From Cytobacillus firmus (GTDB taxonomy: Bacteria > Bacillota > Bacilli > Bacillales > Cytobacillaceae): a DNA stretch of 60,000 bases. Shown here in pieces: positions 20,562 through 27,430 of the stretch (its first letter is position 1; each line of letters opens with the position of its first letter). Where the stretch lies: positions 82,501-142,500 of the forward strand of contig NZ_CP086235.1 of NCBI RefSeq assembly GCF_023612095.1, read 5' to 3'. Below the pieces are notes generated by a model. It searched no databases and had not been told where the DNA came from. It saw only the letters and a program-made list of their open reading frames with translations. Made by a program: the position numbers and the translations under genes.

Positions 20562-20612
20562 GCGCAAGCGCGTTGCCCAGGGGCGAAATGCGGAAGCGCG
20601 TTGCAAAATCTA
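20562..20612 (+). repeat. Short duplicated segment in the tRNA spacer
   Basis: Two 20-bp copies, GAAATGCGCAAGCGCGTTGC and the same with one G for C, separated by a few bases between the two tRNA genes. Each contains the GCGCAAGCGC palindrome that also marks one end of repeat family A. Confidence 0.7.
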
Positions 20613-20622
20613 TTATTATCCC

Positions 20623-20694
20623 GGCCCGTTGGTCAAGCGGTTAAGACACCGCCCTTTCACGGCGGTAACACGGGTTCGAATCCCGTACGGGTCA
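20623..20694 (+). tRNA. tRNA-Glu (TTC)
   Basis: 72 nt: acceptor GGCCCGT with ACGGGTC, anticodon stem CCGCC/GGCGG with loop CTTTCAC (TTC anticodon), T arm CGGG TTCGAAT CCCG, discriminator A. CCA is not encoded. It is transcribed with tRNA-Met and followed by a terminator. Confidence 0.95.
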
Positions 20695-20701
20695 TTTCAA
20701 A

Positions 20702-20731
20702 AGAGCGTCAGCCTTAGGCTGGCGTTTTTTT
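20702..20731 (+). terminator. Terminator of the tRNA operon
   Basis: Plus strand CGTCAGCC-TTA-GGCTGGCG followed by TTTTTTT. Confidence 0.92.
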
Positions 20732-20761
20732 GATGGCTGAATTTGCGTTATTAAACAGCAC

Positions 20762-20792
20762 AAAAAAACAAGCCCACCCGGACTTGTTTTCC
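20762..20792 (-). terminator. Terminator of yabR
   Basis: Minus strand AACAAGTCC ... GGCTTGTT followed by TTTTTTG, convergent with the tRNA terminator. Confidence 0.85.
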
Positions 20793-20822
20793 ATCCTGCT
20801 ATATAGATCGATCAGCAGCAAG

Positions 20823-21278
20823 TTAGCCTCGCTTAGCTCCTCTTCCTCCGCGCTTGGATTCAGTATGGCGTTTTAGCGATGACAGACGATCTTCGCTGTC
20901 CTTCAGGAAACGGGCCATTTTGGCTTCAAAGTTTTCTTTAGGGCGATAGTCGTTTGATCGGTTTTGGCGAGGGCGGCCAGAATTGGAATTCGGTCTGTAT
21001 TCTTTTCTGTCTCCTCTTTCAGGTCTTTCAGAACGCTCAGGCCGGTCTTTTGCCTTTTTGATGGATAATCCAATCTTGCCGTCCTTTTCGACATTAATGA
21101 CTTTCACTTCAACCATGTCACCCACTTTTAGGTGCTCATTAATATCTTTTACATACTTGTCAGCGACTTCACTTATGTGCACCAGACCGGTTGAGCCTTC
21201 CGGCAGCTCCACAAATGCTCCGAAATTTGTAATGCCTGTAACCTTTCCTGTTAACTTGCTGCCTGCTTCGATTGACAT
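20823..21278 (-). CDS. yabR: S1-domain RNA-binding protein (YabR-like)
   Basis: 151 residues. One S1 domain (about 1-73: GKVTGITNFGAFVELPEGS and KIGLSIKK) is followed by an Arg/Asn-rich low-complexity linker and a conserved end DSEDRLSSLKRHTESKRGGRGAKRG. Likely ribosome- or RNA-associated general stress protein; the exact role is not established. The start is ATG at 21278, 11 nt after AAGGAGG; upstream in-frame codons are leader. It is longer than B. subtilis YabR (128 aa) because of the linker. The leader carries a large structured RNA element. Confidence 0.93.
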   Translation of the reverse strand: MSIEAGSKLTGKVTGITNFGAFVELPEGSTGLVHISEVADKYVKDINEHLKVGDMVEVKVINVEKDGKIGLSIKKAKDRPERSERPERGDRKEYRPNSNSGRPRQNRSNDYRPKENFEAKMARFLKDSEDRLSSLKRHTESKRGGRGAKRG

Positions 21279-21303
21279 TAAAAAAACTGCCTCCTTGAAA
21301 GAT

Positions 21304-21317
21304 ATAAAGTGAAACTT
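21304..21317. repeat. 14-bp direct repeat, right boundary of structured element
   Basis: Plus-strand ATAAAGTGAAACTT, identical to 21565-21578; includes the GTGA next to which HEARO elements are reported to insert. Confidence 0.85.
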
Positions 21318-21564
21318 CAATCAGTGGGGGTTTTCCTTATCCCCCACTGATTGTTAGTCGCGTTCTGAGTGTCGCTAAGATCTCCGCTAGCGCTTCGATC
21401 AATCGACACTACGAACCCGATTGGTTCAACTAAGCCTCTGCCTGCGCGTCGGCAAGTTTCACTGTATCTCACCAATCGGGCCTTTACGGGCAGTTTGATC
21501 CCCACTTATCCTCTTTGATTCCTCAAAGTCTTGAAGTGGGGGTCTTACTGCCCGTTAGACTGCG
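21318..21564 (-). ncRNA. Candidate ORF-less HEARO / IscB omega-RNA-like element
   Basis: Read on the minus strand, about 247 nt fold into successive helices: an outer stem ACGGGCAGT/ACTGCCCGT (21547-21555 with 21486-21494) enclosing CCCCACTT/AAGTGGGG (21534-21541 with 21500-21507); a 10-bp stem CCCGATTGGT/ACCAATCGGG (21471-21480 with 21416-21425); GTGTCG/CGACAC (21404-21409 with 21369-21374); and a 12-bp terminal hairpin AATCAGTGGGGG (21341-21352 with 21319-21330) whose 10-nt loop has ATAAGGA, like a vestigial ribosome-binding site. HEARO RNAs carry the HNH (IscB) ORF in such a terminal hairpin and lie next to ATGA/GTGA; ORF-less forms are known. Family assignment is from memory; the structure is visible. 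Confidence 0.6.
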
Positions 21565-22033
21565 ATAAAGTGAAACTTTTATATATATTATACAGAAACC
21601 AAAAAAAAAGTGTCAATATAGCCTCAATCGGCCTTTTTTTCTCTCTTCTTTCTTTTTCCGCATCTTCTTCAGGGAGGTTAAAGATGATTTCGTTATTGTC
21701 AGATAGGAAATAATCTTTGCGGGCAAGCTTCGCGATATACTCATCATCATTCAGCTTAACAATTTCTTCTTCGAGCATTACTTCTTTTTTCTTCAGGTCA
21801 GAAAGCTCCTGATCCAGCCTGGTTTTCTCTTCCACTTTTTCTTCCAGAGCAGCAGACTGCGAAACGAGTGTTGTGATCATAAAAAATGAAACGACGGCTG
21901 CCAGTGTGAAAAATGCTGCTAATCTGCGAAATAAAAGCTTTTTCTTCCGGCCTGCACTGATCTCTGCTGCTTCCTGCTGTTTGACATAGCTGGTTTCCAT
22001 TTTGGCTACATTTTTCTTCTTGGTGGCACTCAT
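21545..22033 (-). CDS. divIC: Septum-formation protein DivIC, with an unusual C-terminal tail
   Basis: Bitopic division protein that pairs with FtsL and DivIB. Of 162 residues, a basic cytoplasmic N terminus (to ~36) is followed by one membrane helix (about 38-57) and an extracellular coiled coil ending in RKDYFLSDNNEIIFNLPEED, where the family normally stops (B. subtilis 125 aa). The last ~35 residues (KKRPIEAILTLFFWFLYNIYKSF...) are hydrophobic, overlap the yabR promoter and run into the 14-bp repeat of the structured element. A run of seven A precedes the tail; one more A would give a stop three codons later. ATG at 22033 follows GGAGGGAG. Confidence 0.9.
   Translation of the reverse strand: MSATKKKNVAKMETSYVKQQEAAEISAGRKKKLLFRRLAAFFTLAAVVSFFMITTLVSQSAALEEKVEEKTRLDQELSDLKKKEVMLEEEIVKLNDDEYIAKLARKDYFLSDNNEIIFNLPEEDAEKERREKKRPIEAILTLFFWFLYNIYKSFTLSQSNGQ
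21565..21578. repeat. 14-bp direct repeat, left boundary of structured element
   Basis: Plus-strand ATAAAGTGAAACTT, identical to 21304-21317; its minus-strand form AAGTTTCACT is also exactly complementary to an internal segment of the RNA (plus strand 21454-21463). Confidence 0.85.
21587..21616 (-). promoter_or_regulatory. yabR SigA promoter
   Basis: Minus strand TTGACA - 18 nt - TATAAT inside the divIC 3' tail. Transcription would start near 21580, about 15 nt before the structured element, so the element forms the yabR 5' leader. Confidence 0.85.
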
Positions 22034-22048
22034 TTCCGCACTCCCTCC

Positions 22049-22681
22049 TTACTCTTTAGGTTTTTTCCACTTAGCTGTCCATTTTAAAACATTATTCTTT
22101 ATCCGCTGTAAATATCCTGCCAATTTATTATATAACTTCTCGACTGTTTTTTTAATCTTTTTCGGCAAAAGTTTCCATAAAAGTGACAAAATCCATTTGA
22201 CAGGCAGAAAAACAATCTTCAAGATGAACCAAAAGACTCGAAGAATGACTTTTAAAAGGGAATAAAGTCCTTTTCCAAGCATGACGGCAATCGCAATTAA
22301 CGCCATAATCAGACCCTGGATGGGTTTATAGATGAGCAAAGTTAAGGTCTTCACGAAAAAGCGGTATATGGAGATCGCCATTCGGATGGATATCTCCAAT
22401 ACCCGCAGATACATTTTCTTAAATAAACTTTGATAAGCGGCAAACCCGCACAGCAAAGCAATGAAAATATAAAACCTCAATTCGCCCTTGTTCACCAGGA
22501 ATAAAATATAGAAGATTGCCAGGCCCTGTACGACCCAAAAAAGAAAATCATTAATAAAAACAAGCCAGCTTTTCCGCTTGGTCCTTTGCAGGAAACGATT
22601 ATACGTATCAAGGGCAGCCCCAAATACACTTCCCATGCCAATCATCGCCAGCATGGTCACAAATTGAGTGGTCAGTGTCAT
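22049..22681 (-). CDS. yabQ: Spore cortex protein YabQ
   Basis: Polytopic membrane protein of 210 residues with three to five hydrophobic segments in the first ~170 residues and a very basic C-terminal tail. In B. subtilis YabQ is SigE-made and needed for cortex formation. The ATG overlaps the yabP stop by 4 nt (ATGA), so the two are translationally coupled, with divIC 15 nt downstream. Confidence 0.93.
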   Translation of the reverse strand: MTLTTQFVTMLAMIGMGSVFGAALDTYNRFLQRTKRKSWLVFINDFLFWVVQGLAIFYILFLVNKGELRFYIFIALLCGFAAYQSLFKKMYLRVLEISIRMAISIYRFFVKTLTLLIYKPIQGLIMALIAIAVMLGKGLYSLLKVILRVFWFILKIVFLPVKWILSLLWKLLPKKIKKTVEKLYNKLAGYLQRIKNNVLKWTAKWKKPKE

Positions 22682-22980
22682 CGGAACAACTTGCTAAAGA
22701 AACCTTTAGCTTTGTCTCCATTCTGATCATCAATATAAACAAGGTCAAATACCTTCCCTTTGATGGAAACAATTCCCTTGTCCACATCGAGATTCTTCAT
22801 CTGCAGATTCTGCCCTCTAATCGCAAGGAAACCCATCACTGTCTCCAGCAAAAACTCTTCATTATCAAAGCTTTCCACCTGTTTAACACCCGTAATATCA
22901 AGCAGCCTTCTGCCTCTCATAATGACATCATGTTCCTGAGTATTGGTTTTGTTTGGATTTGACTCATAATATTGACTCAT
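22678..22980 (-). CDS. yabP: Sporulation protein YabP
   Basis: Small soluble YabP/YqfC-family protein (100 aa) with the domain core RRLLDITGVKQVESFDNEEFLL and GQNLQMKNLDVDKGIVSIKG. Needed with YabQ at an undefined mother-cell step. ATG at 22980 follows GGGGGATGAAT. A palindrome GTACAA-AAAGG-TTGTAC and a CCCCC block that could pair with the Shine-Dalgarno lie just upstream. No clear SigE promoter could be placed. Confidence 0.94.
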   Translation of the reverse strand: MSQYYESNPNKTNTQEHDVIMRGRRLLDITGVKQVESFDNEEFLLETVMGFLAIRGQNLQMKNLDVDKGIVSIKGKVFDLVYIDDQNGDKAKGFFSKLFR

Positions 22981-23070
22981 TATTCATCCCCCGCAATCAC
23001 ATAGTACAACCTTTTTGTACATGTTTATGAATGGGGGATTAAAATAGAACAAGCCGGGATGAAAAGCAGC

Positions 23071-23337
23071 TTATGCTTCCGATTCCACTTTTTCTTCCTT
23101 CACAATCGAGTACATGCCGGCCGCTTCTTCCTTGCGGGTCGTTTCCTGCAGGCGTTCCACCTTGACTGTTACCAGCTTCTGGCCAAAGCGGACTTGAAGC
23201 TCATCGCCCACTTTAACCGTGGAGCTTGCTTTTGCCTGCTGTCCATTTATCTTGATCCTTCCCTGATCAGAGACCTCTTTTGCCAGTGTCCTTCTTTTGA
23301 TAAGCCTTGATACTTTTAAAAATTTATCTAATCTCAT
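23071..23337 (-). CDS. rqcP: RqcP, S4-domain ribosome quality-control factor
   Basis: 88 residues; the first ~60 are an S4 RNA-binding domain ([21 protein letters not shown] ... RIKINGQ split by KVSDQG). In Bacillus RqcP (YabO, Hsp15-like) works with RqcH on obstructed 50S subunits to add alanine tails. It lies 17 nt downstream of mazG in the mazG-rqcP-yabP-yabQ-divIC cluster. The frame and domain are clear; function is by homology. Confidence 0.94.
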   Translation of the reverse strand: MRLDKFLKVSRLIKRRTLAKEVSDQGRIKINGQQAKASSTVKVGDELQVRFGQKLVTVKVERLQETTRKEEAAGMYSIVKEEKVESEA

Positions 23338-23354
23338 TTAGCGCCACTCCTCTA

Positions 23355-24809
23355 TTAATAGCCTTTGGATTTTGCCTCATTCCAGAATTCATCGAGCTGT
23401 TCGAGCGTAAAGTCTTCAAATTTTCTGCCGCTCATCATTACCCTTTCTTCCACATGCTTAAAACGGCGGATGAATTTTTCATTTGTTTTTCTCACAGCTT
23501 CTTCGGCATCAATTTTATAAAAACGTGCAATATTCACAAGAGCGAACAGGATATCGCCAAATTCCGGCTCCATCTCCGGGCTGGAGTCTGCGGCTTCCTT
23601 CTCGAATTCGGCAATCTCTTCTTTTACCTTCTCCCAGGCAGGCTCAACTTCCTTCCAGTCAAAGCCGACTTTTGCTGCTTTTTTCTGAATTTCAGCTGCT
23701 CTCATCAAGTTCGGGAATGATTTCGGTACAGAATCCATCATGGATTCCTGTTTGTCACCCTTTTCTTCCTGCTTAATGCTCTGCCAATTTTTCAGGACAT
23801 CTTCTTCATTTTCAGCCTGCACATCGCCAAAGACGTGGGGATGGCGGCGGACCATTTTTTCGGAAAGGCCTTCAATCACATCATCGATGGCAAAGTATCC
23901 TTCATCCTCGCCGATTTGAGCATGAAGCATCACCTGGAGAAGGACATCGCCCAGTTCTTCCGTCATATGCTCGGTATCTTCATTATCAATCGCTTCAATC
24001 AGCTCATAGGCTTCTTCGATTAGATATTTCTTTAATGATTCATGGGTTTGCTTTTTATCCCATGGGCAGCCGTTTGGTCCGCGCAATTCAGCGATAATGC
24101 TGCGCAGCTTTGAAAAGTCTTTATACAGGACAGCCTCATCTTTTACAGGGGGCACATATACGGAAGTTAAGTTATTCAGCTCCATATTATGATCCAATTC
24201 ATGCAGTTGCACCTTTTTGATCACTTCTTCGCTGCTTCCGGCAGCTGTTACAATATAAACCTCGTAATCGTAAGGGAGCTTTTCCATCAATGTCAGCTTG
24301 ACGTCACTCGCAACAAACTGATCATACACCTGTCCAATAATGACGTGCTGTGCCACCTGAATTTCATCTCTTTTCAGATCCGTTCCATCCAACAGCTGAA
24401 AACCTTCGATCGGATCGATCCTTAAAGCCTGAAATAAAGGATCCAGGAAGCTTTGTCCTCCTCCGATCGTGATCTCAATGCCTCTCTGCGGAGCCCGCTC
24501 TATGAGAAGCTGAACCGTACGCTCCGCAACAAGCGGATGCCCCGGAACTCCATATGTAACCTCTTTGGCAAGAGCTTCATTCAGGAGAAATTCACAAATC
24601 TCCTCATATACTTCTTCAAACTGCTCATGCTTTTCGTAGATATGATCAAAGGACTGATATGTCAGCCCTTCCTGTTCGAGATCACGCAGAACCGGATGCT
24701 CTCTAGTCCGCAGGTAAAGAGCCCCTGTATTTTTAAGCTGTCGATATACGCCAAAAGGAAGCTGATCCAGATCTCCTGCTCCAAGTCCGAGAATGGTTAT
24801 TTTTTTCAT
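23355..24809 (-). CDS. mazG: Bifunctional tetrapyrrole-methylase-fold / MazG NTP pyrophosphohydrolase (YabN-like)
   Basis: 484 residues with two parts: an N-terminal SAM-dependent methylase-like domain (about 1-220; ITILGLGAGDLDQLP, YGVPGHPLVAERT) and a C-terminal MazG nucleotide pyrophosphohydrolase region (about 225-484; NGCPWDKKQTHESL, EEAYELIEAI, EELGDVLLQ; second set EFGDILFAL). It probably removes aberrant NTPs. ATG at 24809 (MKKITILGLG) is preferred to ATG 24821, which directly abuts AGGAG. The gene starts 8 nt after the SpoVB-like stop. Confidence 0.94.
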   Translation of the reverse strand: MKKITILGLGAGDLDQLPFGVYRQLKNTGALYLRTREHPVLRDLEQEGLTYQSFDHIYEKHEQFEEVYEEICEFLLNEALAKEVTYGVPGHPLVAERTVQLLIERAPQRGIEITIGGGQSFLDPLFQALRIDPIEGFQLLDGTDLKRDEIQVAQHVIIGQVYDQFVASDVKLTLMEKLPYDYEVYIVTAAGSSEEVIKKVQLHELDHNMELNNLTSVYVPPVKDEAVLYKDFSKLRSIIAELRGPNGCPWDKKQTHESLKKYLIEEAYELIEAIDNEDTEHMTEELGDVLLQVMLHAQIGEDEGYFAIDDVIEGLSEKMVRRHPHVFGDVQAENEEDVLKNWQSIKQEEKGDKQESMMDSVPKSFPNLMRAAEIQKKAAKVGFDWKEVEPAWEKVKEEIAEFEKEAADSSPEMEPEFGDILFALVNIARFYKIDAEEAVRKTNEKFIRRFKHVEERVMMSGRKFEDFTLEQLDEFWNEAKSKGY

Positions 24810-24817
24810 AAAGCGAT

Positions 24818-26434
24818 TCATCTCCTAGTCTTTTTAGGAAGCAAGAACATGAGTTTGCTTCCAAACGGCAGCAAAGCAAGCTCTTCCTCTTTAAAAGTAT
24901 TGCCTTTAAACATGATATACAAATACGTAAAGCCTCCGAGCGCTACGCCGCTTAATGCCTGGAATCCGGCAAACGCCCTGCCCGGCTCCGGGATGGTCAG
25001 CAGTGCTGTGGCAGATAGGTACAGCTGCAGAACAACTGACATCATTAGTGCTGCGAATCCAGCCGCAAATAGAAATCGCAGTGAAATCAATGAAATTTTC
25101 AAGTATACCTGAAGCTTTGCTATAAGAAGTATGAGGACGGCCGCAAGGGCTATGCATGATGCCGCGGCTGCACCGATTGTGCCGTATGATGGCACCAATA
25201 GCGTATTCAGGACGAGTTTTGCCGCAAATCCAAGCAGAATGGCTCCTGCCGGAAAAAAGATAAACCCCAGTCCCTGTAAAATGCCGGTGATAGTGATGAT
25301 CAGGCTGCTCAGCAAAATCAGCAGACTGAGAATCGCCAGGACATCTGATCCTGATGAGTTTTCAAACAGCATAATATTCGCAGGCTTTATGATATTCCAG
25401 AGCCCAACGGTTGCGGCCGCTCCAACCAGAATGCCGATTTGAAGGGCAAGTCTGATTTTACTATGAAGGAATGAGGGCTGATTTCTCATTTTTTCTTTGG
25501 AAATGAGCGGCACAAGCGACAGAGACATGGATGTTGCCACGACAATGCCCAGCTGGACAATCGGCTGTCCTCGGTCATACACGCCTTTCAGCGCCTTGGC
25601 TTCTTCCCCTTCAATTCCGGATGCCAGGAGGAGCGAGTATAAATTAAACGAATCTGCCAGCTGAATGAAAATAAGCACCAGACTGCTTATGCAGATGGCA
25701 AATCCCTGTATGATAATCGTTTTGGCCAGCTTGCCGCCTTGTTTAAAATCGATTGAAATGGCGGACGGCAGGCTTTTTCTACTTTTTATATAAAAAAAGG
25801 TAATTAAAATCAGGACGGCGATGACTCCGCCGGTAACGGCCCCGAACATGGCCCCGCCTCCCACCATGTAGAGGGAATTCCCTTCCTTAACCAGCAGATA
25901 AGCGGCAAGCAGGATCGTAACGACCCTGACAAGCTGTTCTCCTACCTGGGAAACAGCGGTTGGAACCATGTCTCCTTTCCCTTGGAAATATCCCCGGAAA
26001 AGAGACAGGACTGGGAAAACAAGAAACACGGCTGCCACCACTCTGAGCAGAATCGCCAGCTGCGGATCGCCCATCCTTGCTGCCAGCCAGTCCGAGCCCC
26101 AGTACAGGGTGGAAAACCCGATAAAACCTATTATGAATAAAACAAAGGCAGATACGGCAAATAAGTTTTGAATATCCTGCTCTTTCTTTAGAGCAGCCTG
26201 TTCGGCATAAAGCTTAGAAATAATGACCGGAAACCCGTATGTAGATAACACAATAATGATTCCATAGAACGGATAAACCTGCTGATATATATAAAACCCT
26301 ACATCCCCGACAATATTTTGAAAGGGGACCCGGTAAATTGCGCTTAAAATTTTGGTAATCAAGGCAGCGACCGTCAGGATAAACGCACCTCTAAACAAAT
26401 CGCCGGATGTCTGAACGGGCCTCAGGTTGCCCAT
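24818..26434 (-). CDS. yabM: SpoVB/YabM-like MOP-family lipid flippase
   Basis: Polytopic protein of 538 residues with about 14 membrane helices, MATE/MOP exporter superfamily, polysaccharide-biosynthesis branch (AFILTVAALITKILSAIYRVPFQN-type opening split by loops, GDVGFYIYQQVYPFYG near 42-57). Relatives move lipid-linked cell-wall or cortex precursors. GGAAGGAG ends right at the ATG (26434), an unusually tight spacing; a CTG nine bases further in would be better placed, so the exact start is uncertain. It lies between spoVT and mazG as in B. subtilis. Confidence 0.88.
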   Translation of the reverse strand: MGNLRPVQTSGDLFRGAFILTVAALITKILSAIYRVPFQNIVGDVGFYIYQQVYPFYGIIIVLSTYGFPVIISKLYAEQAALKKEQDIQNLFAVSAFVLFIIGFIGFSTLYWGSDWLAARMGDPQLAILLRVVAAVFLVFPVLSLFRGYFQGKGDMVPTAVSQVGEQLVRVVTILLAAYLLVKEGNSLYMVGGGAMFGAVTGGVIAVLILITFFYIKSRKSLPSAISIDFKQGGKLAKTIIIQGFAICISSLVLIFIQLADSFNLYSLLLASGIEGEEAKALKGVYDRGQPIVQLGIVVATSMSLSLVPLISKEKMRNQPSFLHSKIRLALQIGILVGAAATVGLWNIIKPANIMLFENSSGSDVLAILSLLILLSSLIITITGILQGLGFIFFPAGAILLGFAAKLVLNTLLVPSYGTIGAAAASCIALAAVLILLIAKLQVYLKISLISLRFLFAAGFAALMMSVVLQLYLSATALLTIPEPGRAFAGFQALSGVALGGFTYLYIMFKGNTFKEEELALLPFGSKLMFLLPKKTRR

Positions 26435-26550
26435 CTCCTTCCAATTGAATTCGAAAGTATTATAGCATATTGGGGCTTTGTGCGGGATTTTTCGGTTGTG
26501 CGCGGAATGACCCTGATTGCGTTCACTTCATTTTGGTTTTGCACGCCAAA

Positions 26551-26577
26551 GAAAAAAGGCAGCATTCCGCTACCCCT
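26551..26577 (-). terminator. Terminator of spoVT
   Basis: Minus strand GGTAGC-GGAAT-GCTGCC followed by TTTTTTC, 20 nt past the spoVT stop. Confidence 0.85.
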
Positions 26578-26595
26578 TTCATTAAGTATTCATTT

Positions 26596-27132
26596 TTATG
26601 ATTCCATTTGTCTGGCCAGGAAGCCTGCTGCTGTTTCAACTGCTTTTTGTTCCACATCGCCAAGTGAATCTTCTTTTGCAAAAATGATAACTGCACCAAT
26701 TGGGTCGCCGTTTGCAATGATTGGGCCAATTGTATAAGCAGAGGAAGATTCAGTGTTCCCGTCCACAAGCGAAATATCGCCTGACTGGTTTACCAGGACT
26801 GAACTGCGTTCTTCCATTGTTTTTTCAACAAGATCGCTTATATTCTTGTTTAAATAGTCCTTTTTAGAACCGCCTGCAACAGTAATGTAAGTATCTCTGT
26901 CACAGATTAACACTGGATTTCCCAGGCTGTCATATAAGGCTTCTGCATATTCTCTTGCAAAATCGCTCAGTTCACTGATTGGTGAATATTTCTTTAAGAT
27001 GACTTCTCCATCACGATCTACGAAAATCTCCAGCGGGTCCCCCTCACGAATACGCAATGTTCTGCGGATTTCTTTAGGAATGACTACACGACCCAAATCA
27101 TCGATACGACGAACTATACCTGTTGCTTTCAT
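26596..27132 (-). CDS. spoVT: Forespore transcription factor SpoVT
   Basis: 178 residues. The N-terminal AbrB-type swapped-hairpin DNA-binding domain (1-53: MKATGIVRRIDDLGRVVIPK) is followed by a GAF-like domain. Activates or represses SigG-dependent genes. ATG at 27132 is chosen because the AbrB-type start is there and the length equals B. subtilis; an ATG-containing extension of seven codons lacks support. It shares ancestry with abrB, which is also in this window (48753). Confidence 0.97.
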   Translation of the reverse strand: MKATGIVRRIDDLGRVVIPKEIRRTLRIREGDPLEIFVDRDGEVILKKYSPISELSDFAREYAEALYDSLGNPVLICDRDTYITVAGGSKKDYLNKNISDLVEKTMEERSSVLVNQSGDISLVDGNTESSSAYTIGPIIANGDPIGAVIIFAKEDSLGDVEQKAVETAAGFLARQMES

Positions 27133-27165
27133 CCAACGTTGCCTCACTTTCATCTGATGATTTTT

Positions 27166-27210
27166 AGAAAAGCGGAAGTGCCTTGCCGCACTTGCTCTTT
27201 CCTCTTCTGG
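27166..27210 (-). repeat. Possible truncated end of repeat family A near spoVT
   Basis: Plus strand AGAAAAGCGGAAGTGCCTTG resembles the family A left end (AGAAAAGCGCAAGCGCCTTG), 34 nt upstream of the spoVT start. Only the end is recognisable. Confidence 0.5.
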
Positions 27211-27258
27211 CTATGATCCATAATTGGGAGAAAATGAATGCATCGCCATGTTTGAACT

Positions 27259-27287
27259 TAGTATCTTTCATATGGAAAGTTATATAC
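27259..27287 (-). promoter_or_regulatory. Candidate SigG promoter of spoVT
   Basis: Minus strand GTATA - 17 nt - GATACTA, close to the SigG consensus (GHATR, CATACTA). B. subtilis spoVT is SigG-dependent. Confidence 0.6.
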
Positions 27288-27357
27288 GTGCACAAAAACT
27301 TTTTCTCATAGATGTTATTCATTCCATTTCCGGATAAACATTCCAAATGGTCCTTCA

Positions 27358-27386
27358 CTTAAAAATACCCTCATCAGAATGAGTTA
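27358..27386 (-). terminator. Weak terminator candidate of mfd
   Basis: Minus strand CTCAT-TCTG-ATGAG then GGTATTTTT. Short stem, so low confidence. Confidence 0.4.
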
Positions 27387-27430
27387 AACATTACTAATGT
27401 TTCATTTTATTGACAGGGATGTGTCTAGAA

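Noticed and set aside
21317..21505. 62-codon minus-strand frame inside the structured element
   Set aside because: The sequence is constrained by RNA helices; no start signal and no domain.
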